Source of the DNA: Micavibrio sp. UBA2137
GTDB taxonomy: Bacteria > Pseudomonadota > Alphaproteobacteria > Micavibrionales > Micavibrionaceae
Direction: 5' to 3'
Length of the DNA stretch: 64,000 nucleotides
NCBI GenBank assembly: GCA_002328415.1
Contig: DCXL01000002.1
Span: 31,963 to 95,962 of the forward strand
The notes beneath the pieces are model-generated. The model had not been told where the DNA came from. It was given only the letters and a program-made list of their open reading frames with translations, and ran no database searches. The first letter of the stretch is position 1. The number at the start of each line of letters is the position of its first letter. Below are positions 26,421-35,403 of this stretch, piece after piece. Position numbers and translations under genes: made by a program.

Positions 26421-27356
26421 TTAAGCGCTTGCGCCATCACGTTTAACAAAGCTGTCACTTTGCTCTGATTGCTTTTCACTTTCTTCAAGACAATTTTGTA
26501 GACCTTCACGGTAGGTTGGAAATTCAAGCTTCTCAATCAGCGCATCCTTCACCTTACTATTATCAACGCGCTTGTTATCGGAATAAAAGCTCATTGTGAT
26601 GGGCACAAGATTGGCCTCCTCTATCGGGATTAAGGGTGGAAGGTCACGCCCCATAAGCTCACACGCATAGGCAATAATCTCGTGACTAGGAGCTGGTTCA
26701 TCATCGGCTACATTATAAATCTGCCCCGGTGTAGGCTTTTCGAAAGATTTAAGAACCACATTGCAGATATCCTTCACATGGATACGGTTAAAAACATGGT
26801 CTTCCTTGTAAATACGGCGTGCAAGACCCGCTTTAACCGATTCAATGGCACTGCGGTCTGGTCCATAAATTCCCGATAGACGGAAGACATGCAACGGAAG
26901 ACTTTTCTTACGGTTTAGTATAAGCCATTGTTTTTCAGCCTCAGCACGACGAGAGCCGCGAATAGTGCTTGGACGCACTTCTGATGTTTCTGTAACAGAA
27001 CGCCCCTCGCGGTTGCCATAGATTCCTGTTGTAGAAAAATACCCGAGCCATTGCAGGTTTTTTGACGCTGCAATTTCATCTGCATAGGCGCGGAATACAG
27101 GGTCGCCTTCTTTATCAGGGGGTGCAGAAATAAGGATATGTGTGGCCTCCTCAAGCCTTGAGGCCATATCCATAGAGGGCGAAAGTGCATCATGCAGATA
27201 AAGCTTAACGCCTCTATCTCTGTAATAATCACGCTTTTCAGGGTCGCGCGTTGTCCCGCGAATCTCCCATTCATCAGGATATTTCTCCTGAATCATCTGT
27301 GCCAAATGTGCGCAGCTGTAACCAAACCCAAAGCAGAAGAGTATTTTTTTTGTCAT
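26421..27356 (-). CDS. NAD(P)-dependent epimerase/dehydratase family protein (YeeZ-like)
   Basis: The 311-residue protein is an extended short-chain dehydrogenase-like protein. The N-terminal nucleotide-binding loop is degenerate (CFGFGYSCAHLA in place of GxxGxxG), while YFSTTGIYGNREG and FRLSGIYGPDRSAIE correspond to the active-site and sugar-binding strands. This arrangement is seen in the YeeZ-like group of SDR-fold proteins. The substrate is unknown. It converges with the kinase gene with a five-base gap. Confidence 0.8.
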   Translation of the reverse strand: MTKKILFCFGFGYSCAHLAQMIQEKYPDEWEIRGTTRDPEKRDYYRDRGVKLYLHDALSPSMDMASRLEEATHILISAPPDKEGDPVFRAYADEIAASKNLQWLGYFSTTGIYGNREGRSVTETSEVRPSTIRGSRRAEAEKQWLILNRKKSLPLHVFRLSGIYGPDRSAIESVKAGLARRIYKEDHVFNRIHVKDICNVVLKSFEKPTPGQIYNVADDEPAPSHEIIAYACELMGRDLPPLIPIEEANLVPITMSFYSDNKRVDNSKVKDALIEKLEFPTYREGLQNCLEESEKQSEQSDSFVKRDGASA

Positions 27357-27397
27357 TGTTTAATTATCCAGAAAAATAGATGTCATCGTGAAGTCGT

Positions 27398-28066
27398 TTA
27401 AAAGTTTACGTCTTCATAGTGCTTCACAGGTTCAAAACCCGGCACACGATCTTCAAGAAGCGGTTGGAAGGAAGGTCTTGATTTGATACGCGCGTACCAA
27501 TCACGTGCGGCATGATGCTCATCCCACGGCACGTCACCCAAATAATCAAGTGAGGAAATGTGAGCGGCGGCTGCAATATCAGCTAGCGACAACTGGTCAC
27601 CCGCAAGCCAGCGACGGCGTTCAATCAGAAATCCGATATAATCCAGATGATAATGAATATTAGCATGTCCTGCGCGCACGGAGGGGCCATGTGGTTCACC
27701 CAAATGCAAAATGCGTTTCATCACCTTCTCGCCAAAGAGGTTGTCTGTGACCTCCTTGTTAAACTTTACGTCAAACCAGCCAATTAGGCGACGTACCTCA
27801 GCACGTTGTACAGGGTCGTGGCCAAACAGGTTATGTTGAGGGTAGACCTCCTCCAGATATTCGCAAATTACGTTACTGTTGGACAAGGTTGTGCCATCTG
27901 GCTCTATCAGAACAGGCACATCACCCGCAGGGTTCAACGCCAGAAATTCTGTACGGCGTTCCCAGATCTTTTCAATTTCAAGATTAAACTCCAGTCCTTT
28001 TTCCGACAGAACAACACGTGTTTTCCGGGAAAAGGGATGCAGCCAAAGATGATAAAGCGTTCTCAT
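27398..28066 (-). CDS. fzlA: FzlA-like, GST-fold FtsZ-binding protein
   Basis: The 222-residue protein has a glutathione S-transferase fold (N-terminal thioredoxin-like part with LYHLWLHPFSRKTRV, C-terminal helical part with RRRWLAGDQLSLADIAAAAH). Several stretches correspond to Caulobacter FzlA: KIWERRTEFLALNPAGDVPV, FNKEVTDNLFGEKVMKR, RAGHANIHYHLDYI and the tail VPGFEPVKHYEDVNF. FzlA binds and curves FtsZ filaments and is needed for constriction; its C-terminal tail is important for this. No catalytic role is expected. The assignment rests on remembered family patterns and would gain from an alignment. It lies near uppP, also linked to wall growth. Confidence 0.75.
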   Translation of the reverse strand: MRTLYHLWLHPFSRKTRVVLSEKGLEFNLEIEKIWERRTEFLALNPAGDVPVLIEPDGTTLSNSNVICEYLEEVYPQHNLFGHDPVQRAEVRRLIGWFDVKFNKEVTDNLFGEKVMKRILHLGEPHGPSVRAGHANIHYHLDYIGFLIERRRWLAGDQLSLADIAAAAHISSLDYLGDVPWDEHHAARDWYARIKSRPSFQPLLEDRVPGFEPVKHYEDVNF

Positions 28067-28121
28067 AACAAAAAATCATACCATTATTTTGTTAAAACGC
28101 TATCTGTTTTCATAAAATTTA

Positions 28122-28664
28122 TCACTTCACTTTAGCAAAGGGCCACATACGGCGCAGTGTATTATCCTTGTCAAAATAGTGATGTTTTAAAGCGCCTGCA
28201 AAGTGCAAGGCAATGATTGCAATACAAATATAAGCCAAAATTTCATGTGATTGGTTAAAGAAACTGCCCCACTCCTTACTTTTCTCCATCAGTGATGGAA
28301 TTTCACCCCAGCCAAAGAGGTTCACGGGATAACCAGCTGCAGACGACATATACCACCCACTTAAAGGAAGTAGGATCATAAGACCATAAAGAACAAAATG
28401 CGCCACGCGTGAGCCAATCTTTTCGGCATTACTATGTGTGTCCAAAGCCTTTGGGTATTTATGTGTAAGGCGCCAGAGGATGCGCAGTGCAGCTAATGCC
28501 AAAATCGTAATTCCAATTGATTTGTGCCAACCGATAAGAACGCCACGATTACTGACCTCGAATGTGTCAAAATAAAGCCCGAAACCCAACATGAAAATGA
28601 TACCCAAACCAATGGTCCAGTGAAAAAACTTGGCAACAGCGCCATATCGTTGTTCCGATGTCAT
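28122..28664 (-). CDS. Cytochrome b561
   Basis: The 180-residue protein has four membrane helices and the heme-binding histidines of the bacterial di-heme cytochrome b561 family: FHWTIG near residue 14, GWHKSIGIT around 45-53, a third His in VAHFVLYGLMIL and SHEILAYICIAIIALHFAGALKHH near the end. It transfers electrons across the inner membrane, usually from quinol or superoxide. It follows the small membrane gene at 28688 in the same direction with a 23-base gap. Confidence 0.92.
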   Translation of the reverse strand: MTSEQRYGAVAKFFHWTIGLGIIFMLGFGLYFDTFEVSNRGVLIGWHKSIGITILALAALRILWRLTHKYPKALDTHSNAEKIGSRVAHFVLYGLMILLPLSGWYMSSAAGYPVNLFGWGEIPSLMEKSKEWGSFFNQSHEILAYICIAIIALHFAGALKHHYFDKDNTLRRMWPFAKVK

Positions 28665-28687
28665 GAGAAAGGCCTTTCAGTAAAACA

Positions 28688-28894
28688 TTAAGAGGTTAAA
28701 TAAGGCTGCGCAATTTGAACAGCAACATATGCAATAAAAAACGCGATAATCCAGTTCATCGTTCCATAAACCCAATGCAGTTTTTTATTCTGCATAATAT
28801 CATCACGCGATTTATGGCGAAGCAAGGCCAGCAAAATCCCCTGCCCCACCAGAAAACCAAAGATAAAACCGATAAATGCAATTGCGTAAATCAT
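28688..28894 (-). CDS. Small two-span membrane protein (68 aa), unknown
   Basis: The product begins MIYAIAFIGFIFGFLVGQGI and has two hydrophobic segments (about residues 3-25 and 43-63) joined by a polar loop (RHKSRDDIMQNKKLHW). It sits directly upstream of the cytochrome b561 gene, same strand, so the two may be co-expressed. The family is not recognised. A ribosome-binding purine stretch (AAAAGAAA) precedes the ATG. Confidence 0.6.
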   Translation of the reverse strand: MIYAIAFIGFIFGFLVGQGILLALLRHKSRDDIMQNKKLHWVYGTMNWIIAFFIAYVAVQIAQPYLTS

Positions 28895-28971
28895 TTCTTT
28901 TTTAGCTTACGTTAAGAAGGCGACCACTGTAAACTGGCAAAGTTACAAACGTGCATTACGAAAGATTCTCC

Positions 28972-29814
28972 ATGCCATTTCTCTCAATCGTTATTATTGC
29001 CATTGTTCAGGGTATTACAGAATTTCTGCCCATCAGCTCTAGCGGCCATCTTTTGCTTACACATTGGGCGTTGCAGGGCGCAGAGGCACAAAATAATTAC
29101 GCACAAAACCATCTCTTTGATATTGCGGTACATGTGGGCACGCTTCTGGCTGTTCTGCTCTATTTCCGCAAAGATGTATTGAGCCTTATTCAAGGCGCAC
29201 TGGCGACTGTTTTAAGAACAAATAGAAAAACTGATGCCAGTGAAAGCCGCCACCTCTTCTTGATGGTTATTCTGGCTTCACTTCCTGTGATTTTGGCTGG
29301 ACTAGCTCTTCAGCTCTGGCAACCAGCTTTTCTCAACTGGTTGACCTTGATTGCCATCACAAATATCGTTTTTGGGCTTTTATTATATTGGGCAGACCAA
29401 AAGGGCACACAAACAAAGAGTGTATCAGAGCTTACCTTAGGTCAGGCCTTTTTAATTGGCGTTGCACAGATTTTTGCTCTAGCGCCTGGGACAAGTCGCT
29501 CAGGTGTAACCATGACAGCAGGGCTCTTCTTTCAGCTAACACGCGCAGAGGCCGCACGCTTTTCCTTATTACTTGCCATTATTGCGATTGCAGGCGCGGG
29601 CACACTTGGCGCGCTCGACCTTATGCAAAGCGGTGATTTTCAGCTGGGTCTGGATATTGCTCTTGCCGCTTTCCTTTCGTTCCTAACGGCTTATGCGGCG
29701 ATATTTGCCATGATGAAGTGGCTAGAGCGTGCAACCTTCACGCCCTTTGTCATTTATCGCATCGCCTTTGGAATTATCCTGCTTATTCTTATTCAACAGG
29801 GTGTGTTTGCCTGA
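28972..29814 (+). CDS. uppP: Undecaprenyl-diphosphatase
   Basis: The 280-residue membrane phosphatase recycles undecaprenyl pyrophosphate to the monophosphate carrier used for peptidoglycan and surface polysaccharide synthesis. Both signature motifs are present: GITEFLPISSSGHLLL near the N-terminus and APGTSRSGVTM (around residue 170). About eight helices are visible. The ATG at 28972 gives the usual MPFLSIVIIAIVQG start; an in-frame GTG at 28951 adds seven residues. The gene ends two bases before the stop of the convergent HlyD gene. Confidence 0.95.
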   Translation: MPFLSIVIIAIVQGITEFLPISSSGHLLLTHWALQGAEAQNNYAQNHLFDIAVHVGTLLAVLLYFRKDVLSLIQGALATVLRTNRKTDASESRHLFLMVILASLPVILAGLALQLWQPAFLNWLTLIAITNIVFGLLLYWADQKGTQTKSVSELTLGQAFLIGVAQIFALAPGTSRSGVTMTAGLFFQLTRAEAARFSLLLAIIAIAGAGTLGALDLMQSGDFQLGLDIALAAFLSFLTAYAAIFAMMKWLERATFTPFVIYRIAFGIILLILIQQGVFA

Positions 29815-29816
29815 TT

Positions 29817-31307
29817 TTAACGCTCACTCAGTGACTGGTTTAGCGTTTTCACAAATGGTTTGAGCATATATTGCATCACGCTCTTCTCGCCTGTCAAAAT
29901 ATCAACTTGGGCTTCCATCCCTGTTGTAATGGGCAAAACCTCACCTTTGCGGCGTAATTCTGTCTCATTCGTCTTAATACGCGCGCGGTAGAATGTTTCA
30001 CCCTGTTCATCTGTAATGGTATCAGGCGAAATATCAATCAACTCACCGTCAAGGCCACCATAGATAGAGTAATCATAGGCTGTAATTTTAACCGTTGCCT
30101 TTTGACCTGGTCTGTCACCAATGGCAGGGCGCAAAAACGCAATATCCTTTGGCTTGATGCGTGCCTCAACAAAAAGCGGTTCACCCTCGGGAACAATCTG
30201 GACAATAGGCTGGCCCGCTTGCACAACACCACCCTTGGTATTGACGGTCAAATTATGGACAATCCCATTTACTGGTGAGGCAATCTCGGTGCGGTCACGA
30301 CGATCCTCAAGACCAAGCAAGCTTTTCTCTAAAGAGCTTGCCTCAAGTGACTTTTCAGAGAGTTGGAGCTGGGCTTCCGCCTTGGCTGTCTCTTCTAGCT
30401 CGCGAATACGGCTTTCTGCCTCAGCAACCGCCGCATTTGCACGCGGAAGTGACTGAAGCACGCTGTTTAACTCAGTTTGTTTTTCCTTAATGCCACGTTC
30501 CAGTTGAATCATTTCAATTTGTGGTGCAGACCCACGCTCAACAAGCGGGGCAATCATGTTCTTCTCTTCACGTGATAGTGCAATCACCTTGCGCAAATCA
30601 CCTGCACGCTGATTAAGTTCTGAGACTTCCTGTGTGCGTTGGCGCAGTTGTTGTTCAAGGACGTTTTTCTGTTGGAATTGCTGTGAACGATTGCGAAGGA
30701 ACGCATTACGCTCTTCCTGAACGGCACGTGGAGCCTTCTCTTTCAACTCATCAGAAAAAGTGACCTCATCCTCACCTGCGACTTCGGCCTGCAAGCGCTG
30801 AATAGCTGCTTTTAAGCCGTAATAGCGGGCCTCATTTGTTTGTAGATCAGATGTTGCGGCAACATCACGCAAACGAATAAGAACTTGTCCTTTTTGGACG
30901 CGATCACCTTTGCGGACATAAAATTCGTCAACAATCCCAGGCTCAAGTGAGGCGACCTCCTGTAATTCACTCGAAGGAATAATCTTACCGAAACCGCGCG
31001 TGACCTCATCAAGGCTTGCAAGGTTTGCCCAAAAAACAAAAAAGATGAAAAACAAACCAATCATCACAAGAATAACATGCTTGCTTAAGGGTAGTTCTTC
31101 ATCAGTGATGAACGCTTTCTCAGCCTTGGCTTGCACACGCTCAATTTGAGTTTTCGCCCAATTAGCACGAATTTTTGCCCAGTCTTCTGTTTTATTGACG
31201 CTTAAATCCATTTCGGCACGACCACCCTCGGGCATCGTTTTAATATCTTTTTTGCCGTCTGTTGCTTTTGCGGTAGGTGCTTTTTGTTTTTTATCATTAT
31301 CACTCAT
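29817..31307 (-). CDS. Type I secretion membrane fusion protein (HlyD family)
   Basis: The 496-residue adaptor has a cytosolic N-terminal segment of about 75 residues, one membrane helix (about 77-95), a lipoyl/barrel region (VASLEPGIVDEFYVRKGDRV), a long coiled-coil hairpin (about 165-330) and a C-terminal barrel with VNTKGGVVQAGQPIVQIVPE and ITTGMEAQVDI. This is the HlyD/LapC type that joins the inner-membrane ABC exporter to the outer-membrane TolC channel. It follows the ATPase gene by three bases, so translation is probably coupled. The N-terminal cytosolic part, rich in Lys, Asp and Ala, is longer than in E. coli HlyD. Confidence 0.93.
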   Translation of the reverse strand: MSDNDKKQKAPTAKATDGKKDIKTMPEGGRAEMDLSVNKTEDWAKIRANWAKTQIERVQAKAEKAFITDEELPLSKHVILVMIGLFFIFFVFWANLASLDEVTRGFGKIIPSSELQEVASLEPGIVDEFYVRKGDRVQKGQVLIRLRDVAATSDLQTNEARYYGLKAAIQRLQAEVAGEDEVTFSDELKEKAPRAVQEERNAFLRNRSQQFQQKNVLEQQLRQRTQEVSELNQRAGDLRKVIALSREEKNMIAPLVERGSAPQIEMIQLERGIKEKQTELNSVLQSLPRANAAVAEAESRIRELEETAKAEAQLQLSEKSLEASSLEKSLLGLEDRRDRTEIASPVNGIVHNLTVNTKGGVVQAGQPIVQIVPEGEPLFVEARIKPKDIAFLRPAIGDRPGQKATVKITAYDYSIYGGLDGELIDISPDTITDEQGETFYRARIKTNETELRRKGEVLPITTGMEAQVDILTGEKSVMQYMLKPFVKTLNQSLSER

Positions 31308-31310
31308 TGT

Positions 31311-33677
31311 CTACACCTCCGTCTTTTCTGCGTCTGTTCCATATTGGCGCGCCTGAAGCTTGCTAATGACCTCATCCTTTGGACCAAAGGCAATCAAACG
31401 CCCCCGATCAATCAGGATCAGCTTGTCAACAATGCTCAGCATCGCCCCTTTATGCGTAATCAGGATAACCGTTTTGTTCTCTGTAATTTTGCCCAAACGC
31501 TTTCTAAGACGATTTTCGGACGCCGGATCCATAGAGGCCGTTGGCTCATCTAGCACCATCACAGGTGGATCGTAAAGAAGTGCACGTGCAATGGCTACAG
31601 ATTGACGTTGACCACCAGAGAGCGCCTCACCGCGTTCACCAACTTGTGTATCCAGACCCGTTTCAGTATCACGCAAGAATTCAGACACACCGGCCAGCTC
31701 TGCTGAGCGAATAACGGCACTATCAGGGGCAGTTTCATGACCCATCGTAATATTTTCGCGTACCGTTCCAAAGAAAAGCTGCTCGCCTTGTTGCACACCA
31801 CCGATATTGCGGCGAAGATCACCCGGATCAATCTGACGTACATCTGTGCCATCAAGCAAAATTGCCCCTGACTCAGGCTGATATAAATTAAGAAGCAAAC
31901 GCTCAATCGTGGTTTTACCTGACCCAACCGCACCGATAATGCCAACATGTTCACCTGGCTCAATGGTAAAGGTCAGGCCGTTAATCGCAGGGCGTGTTTG
32001 CCCAGGATAGCGGAACACAACATCACGAAATTCAATTTTACCTTGCACGGCTGGCATAGAAATAAAATGCTTGCCCGCAGGACGCTCAACAGGTTTGGCC
32101 ATCAAATCTTTGAGCTGAACATAGGACTGCCAGCTTTGGTTAAAGCGTGTCATAAGACCCGCCACTTGAGCCAAAGGTGCCATCGCACGGCCTGACAAAA
32201 TCACACAGGCAATCAACGCACCCATAGAAATAACAGCATTAGAAATGAGGTATACACCTGCAATCACAATCCCCACACTTACCATCTGTTGAATAAAGAC
32301 CGAGTAGTTCAGCGCAAAGGCCGCGACACGGCGCGAACGCACGGAAGTGATTGAGGCTTTATCTGTTAGCTCCTCCCACTTGCGCTGTGTATGTCCTTCA
32401 GCAGCTTGTGTTTTAATCGCTTCAAGGCCAGTAATCGTTTCAAAGAGAAGCGCATTTTTAAGCGCGTTTTCATGCAGAGAAATCTTGATAATTTTTTCCA
32501 TCGGCTTTTGCAAAACCCAGCCACCGAGCAGAACTAAAGGCACAGCAAGAAGCGGTACAAAAACGATAGGACCGCCAATAACAGCAATAATAATCAAGAA
32601 GAAAGCCGTAAATGGCAAATCAATAAGTGCGGCCATTGTAGCGGACGTAAAGAAATCACGAATGGTCTCAAATTCGCGCATATTGGCCGCCAATACACCC
32701 GCACTTGAAGGACGCGCGGCGAGTTGCATACCGAGCATTTGCTCAAAGAGTTTTGCCGAGATTTTGACGTCCGCCTTACGCCCTGCAACATCAAGGAAAA
32801 GCGCGCGTAAATTTTTCAGGATAAAGTCAAAAACAAAGGCAACCATGACACCAATAGCCAGCACCCACAATGTTTCATAGGCCTGATTGGGAATGACACG
32901 GTCATACACATTCATGATGAAGATAGTGCTTGCCAAAGCAATTACGTTTATCATGGCTGAGGCCGCAATCACCTCGCGGTAAATCTTCCAGTTTTCCTTG
33001 AGCGTTCCCCAGAACCAATCGGCCTCGGTTTCAATCTCAGCTGGGCCTGCACGGTCATCTACGCGCGCCACAGGACGCACGAAGAAGGCATAGCCGTTAT
33101 GAATAGCCTTTACCTGCTCAAGCGACAATGTCACTTTTTCATCTTCTGTTTCAGGAAACTGTAGGACAAACTGTGTCGCCTTATGTAGCTGAACTGGCTT
33201 ACCCGCCTCTTTTACAGGCTTTGCCTTTTCAGGGTATTTCACATCCCACAAAATGGCGGCCTGCTTGTTCTCAAGCACAAGGATACAAGGCAGGTTGGGC
33301 GCAATGGCCAATGCCTCAAGCGAGCGCTCAATGAGTTTCGATTGCATGTCAGCACGCGTTGCGGCGCGCGAAAACAAACTTGGTGTAATACCAGTTGGAG
33401 GTACTGGAAGACCCGCAACAAGAGAATTACGGCTTGTTCTGCGGCCATAATGCCCTGCCAGAATACGCAAGCATTCAACCAAAGGATCTTGAACGGCCAA
33501 ACGATCAGCCTCAAGCGGCCAGCTATCTGCCTCCATCAAATGCGCAGGAACCTCTTCACCGTCATTTGTTTGGTCTACGCCCTCTTGAGAGTCAACAGAC
33601 CCCGTAGCGGTTTTATCCTCTACGGGGGCGTTTTTATCTTCGTTATTTTTTGGGGACGTCTCGTTACTTTTTGACAT
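31311..33677 (-). CDS. Type I secretion ABC transporter/ATPase (LapB-like)
   Basis: The 788-residue exporter has an acidic N-terminal extension (1-60), a C39-peptidase-like domain (about 60-190) that lacks the catalytic Cys-His arrangement, a six-helix membrane domain (about 235-510) and an ATPase with Walker A GAVGSGKT (582-589), signature LSGGQ (686-690) and Walker B VMVLDE (706-711). Degenerate C39 domains (CLD) in this family bind RTX substrates rather than cleave them. It lies in one operon with the TolC and HlyD genes, and its most likely cargo is the adhesin encoded upstream. The first 50 residues are unusually rich in Asp, Glu and Thr. Confidence 0.93.
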   Translation of the reverse strand: MSKSNETSPKNNEDKNAPVEDKTATGSVDSQEGVDQTNDGEEVPAHLMEADSWPLEADRLAVQDPLVECLRILAGHYGRRTSRNSLVAGLPVPPTGITPSLFSRAATRADMQSKLIERSLEALAIAPNLPCILVLENKQAAILWDVKYPEKAKPVKEAGKPVQLHKATQFVLQFPETEDEKVTLSLEQVKAIHNGYAFFVRPVARVDDRAGPAEIETEADWFWGTLKENWKIYREVIAASAMINVIALASTIFIMNVYDRVIPNQAYETLWVLAIGVMVAFVFDFILKNLRALFLDVAGRKADVKISAKLFEQMLGMQLAARPSSAGVLAANMREFETIRDFFTSATMAALIDLPFTAFFLIIIAVIGGPIVFVPLLAVPLVLLGGWVLQKPMEKIIKISLHENALKNALLFETITGLEAIKTQAAEGHTQRKWEELTDKASITSVRSRRVAAFALNYSVFIQQMVSVGIVIAGVYLISNAVISMGALIACVILSGRAMAPLAQVAGLMTRFNQSWQSYVQLKDLMAKPVERPAGKHFISMPAVQGKIEFRDVVFRYPGQTRPAINGLTFTIEPGEHVGIIGAVGSGKTTIERLLLNLYQPESGAILLDGTDVRQIDPGDLRRNIGGVQQGEQLFFGTVRENITMGHETAPDSAVIRSAELAGVSEFLRDTETGLDTQVGERGEALSGGQRQSVAIARALLYDPPVMVLDEPTASMDPASENRLRKRLGKITENKTVILITHKGAMLSIVDKLILIDRGRLIAFGPKDEVISKLQARQYGTDAEKTEV

Positions 33678-33722
33678 AGCCTGAGCCTATATTGAGTCTG
33701 TTACAAATGCGTTAACAGGGTA

Positions 33723-35189
33723 TCAATATTCGTGACTCGGGTCTACCTCATCTTGGTAAGCAACGTTCAATGTTGGAAGCAATTCACCTTTAAGCGCCAA
33801 AAGTCTGTAAATCGCAAACATTTCAACGACTTCGTTATTGATTGTGTTTGAACGCGAAACGAAAAGTTCGTTTTGAGCATCCAAAACGTCAAGCAATGTA
33901 CGACGGTCTAAGTCAAACTGGTCACGGTAAGCACCAACCACCTCTTCGTTGGCTGAGGCTTGTTCAGCAAATTGACGGGCACGCTCACGTGCTGAAAGCA
34001 TACTGGCCCATGTTTGGCGAACGTCATCTTCAACGGCACGCGCAGCATCGTTACGCTCTTCTTTTGATTGGGCGTGTCTGTAGATAAACTCACGCTCACG
34101 CGCTTGATCTCCACCACCGCGATACAGGTTCCAGTTCATGACAACAAGAGCAGATGCACCATAATCTTCTTGCTCAATTCCGCCTAGGTTATCACCAGCG
34201 TTTGCACCCAATTGTAAATCAACCTGCGGGTAGTAAGTTGAACGTGTCTGCCAACGTTCAGCGTCAGCCACATTTACGTCAGCTTCAAAAATATCCAAAG
34301 TCGGGCTGTGTGTGAGTGCATGCTTAACCTCTTCTTCAACATCAACTTCCAAAGCTGTCACAGGGACAACAGGAACTTGCAGGTCACCCGGCATATCACC
34401 GACTTCACGTTTGTATGTTGTTTCAGAAACACGCAAGGCTTCAATCACGTTGGCTTCGTTTGCACGTGCGGCTGCCAAACGGGCACGAACCTGCTCAACG
34501 TCAGCTTGTGTTGAACGACCAGCGTTAGCGCCATCTTCGATTTTAGCAAGAATATTCAAGTGTTCTTGTACGTTGTCACGTGCAATACGAAGAAGCTCGC
34601 GCTGACGCACGACGTCCAAATAGGCTTCAACGATGTCAAGGCCAACAAATTCAGCTGTTTCACGCACACGGTGCGAAGCAGAGCGCACACGTTGGTATTG
34701 ACGCTCATTTTCATACTTCGTGTCAAAACCATCAAAAAGCAATTGTGTCAAAGTGATACCAACCTGATAACGGTAAAGTGTTTCATCATCATCGCCTGGT
34801 CCTGCACGTGTATTTGAGTTTTTCGTGTATTCAAAACCTGTGTCACCCTGTAAATCAATCGAAGGGTAGTAAAGCGCTTGCGCTTGATTAAGCTCTTCAT
34901 CGGTGGCGCGGCGGTTATTTTCAACAATCCCTGTTTCGGGGTTTGTTTCCATACCAACAGAAACAGCCTCTGTCAGTGTATCGATGCGCAAATCTGCAGA
35001 TGGCGCGGCAGCAGGCTCAGTAGCTGCAACTGGAACGGCAATTGTTTCCTCAACCATGACCATCTCTTGTTCCATGGCTGGATTATCCATCATCATGTCA
35101 TCTTGTGCATGCGCAATCGCGGCAAACCCCGTGCCAATTAGCGCAGTGCACGCCAATAGACAAGCTGTTTTCTTCATTGTGGCAATCAT
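33723..35189 (-). CDS. TolC-family type I secretion outer membrane protein
   Basis: The 488-residue protein has a signal peptide (MKKTACLLACTALIGTGFAA, cleavage near AHAQ), a Met/Glu/Ala-rich linker of about 50 residues and two TolC repeats: residues about 75-270 (including LRIDTLTEAVSVGMETNPE and LLFDGFDTKYENERQY) and about 280-480 (including HSPTLDIFEADVNVADAER and DQFDLDRRTLLDVLDAQNE). This matches the TolC channel of type I secretion. The ATG at 35189 has AAGGAG six bases before it; an upstream in-frame ATG at 35216 has none. It is the first gene of the secretion operon, 46 bases before the ATPase gene. Confidence 0.92.
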   Translation of the reverse strand: MIATMKKTACLLACTALIGTGFAAIAHAQDDMMMDNPAMEQEMVMVEETIAVPVAATEPAAAPSADLRIDTLTEAVSVGMETNPETGIVENNRRATDEELNQAQALYYPSIDLQGDTGFEYTKNSNTRAGPGDDDETLYRYQVGITLTQLLFDGFDTKYENERQYQRVRSASHRVRETAEFVGLDIVEAYLDVVRQRELLRIARDNVQEHLNILAKIEDGANAGRSTQADVEQVRARLAAARANEANVIEALRVSETTYKREVGDMPGDLQVPVVPVTALEVDVEEEVKHALTHSPTLDIFEADVNVADAERWQTRSTYYPQVDLQLGANAGDNLGGIEQEDYGASALVVMNWNLYRGGGDQAREREFIYRHAQSKEERNDAARAVEDDVRQTWASMLSARERARQFAEQASANEEVVGAYRDQFDLDRRTLLDVLDAQNELFVSRSNTINNEVVEMFAIYRLLALKGELLPTLNVAYQDEVDPSHEY

Positions 35190-35356
35190 TGTCTTCTCCT
35201 TCAAGAAATGCTGCATGTGATGCTCCCCAATTCACTAAAGCCATGCAGGATTTATAAAAATCTGATTATTTATGACCTTTTTTCAAGAGCATAGCAAGGT
35301 ATTTTTAGGTTTTTTCAAAGCCGCAATTTGTATTTAGTGCAGTTTTGCAACAAATA

Positions 35357-35390
35357 AAAAGCACCCTTCTGCGAAGAAGAGTGCTTTTAA
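35357..35390 (-). terminator. Terminator between the adhesin and the secretion operon
   Basis: AAAAGCAC and GTGCTTTT pair, extended by an inner TTCT/AGAA helix around a GCGA loop, with a T-rich stretch downstream on the minus strand. It lies 14 bases after the adhesin stop and probably ends most transcripts before tolC, with possible read-through. Confidence 0.8.
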
Positions 35391-35403
35391 AATATATAAT
35401 CTA

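Noticed and set aside
31311..33677. Active C39 peptidase domain in the type I ATPase
   Set aside because: The region around residues 60-190 lacks the Cys, His and Asp arrangement of peptidase-type exporters, so only a substrate-binding role is likely.
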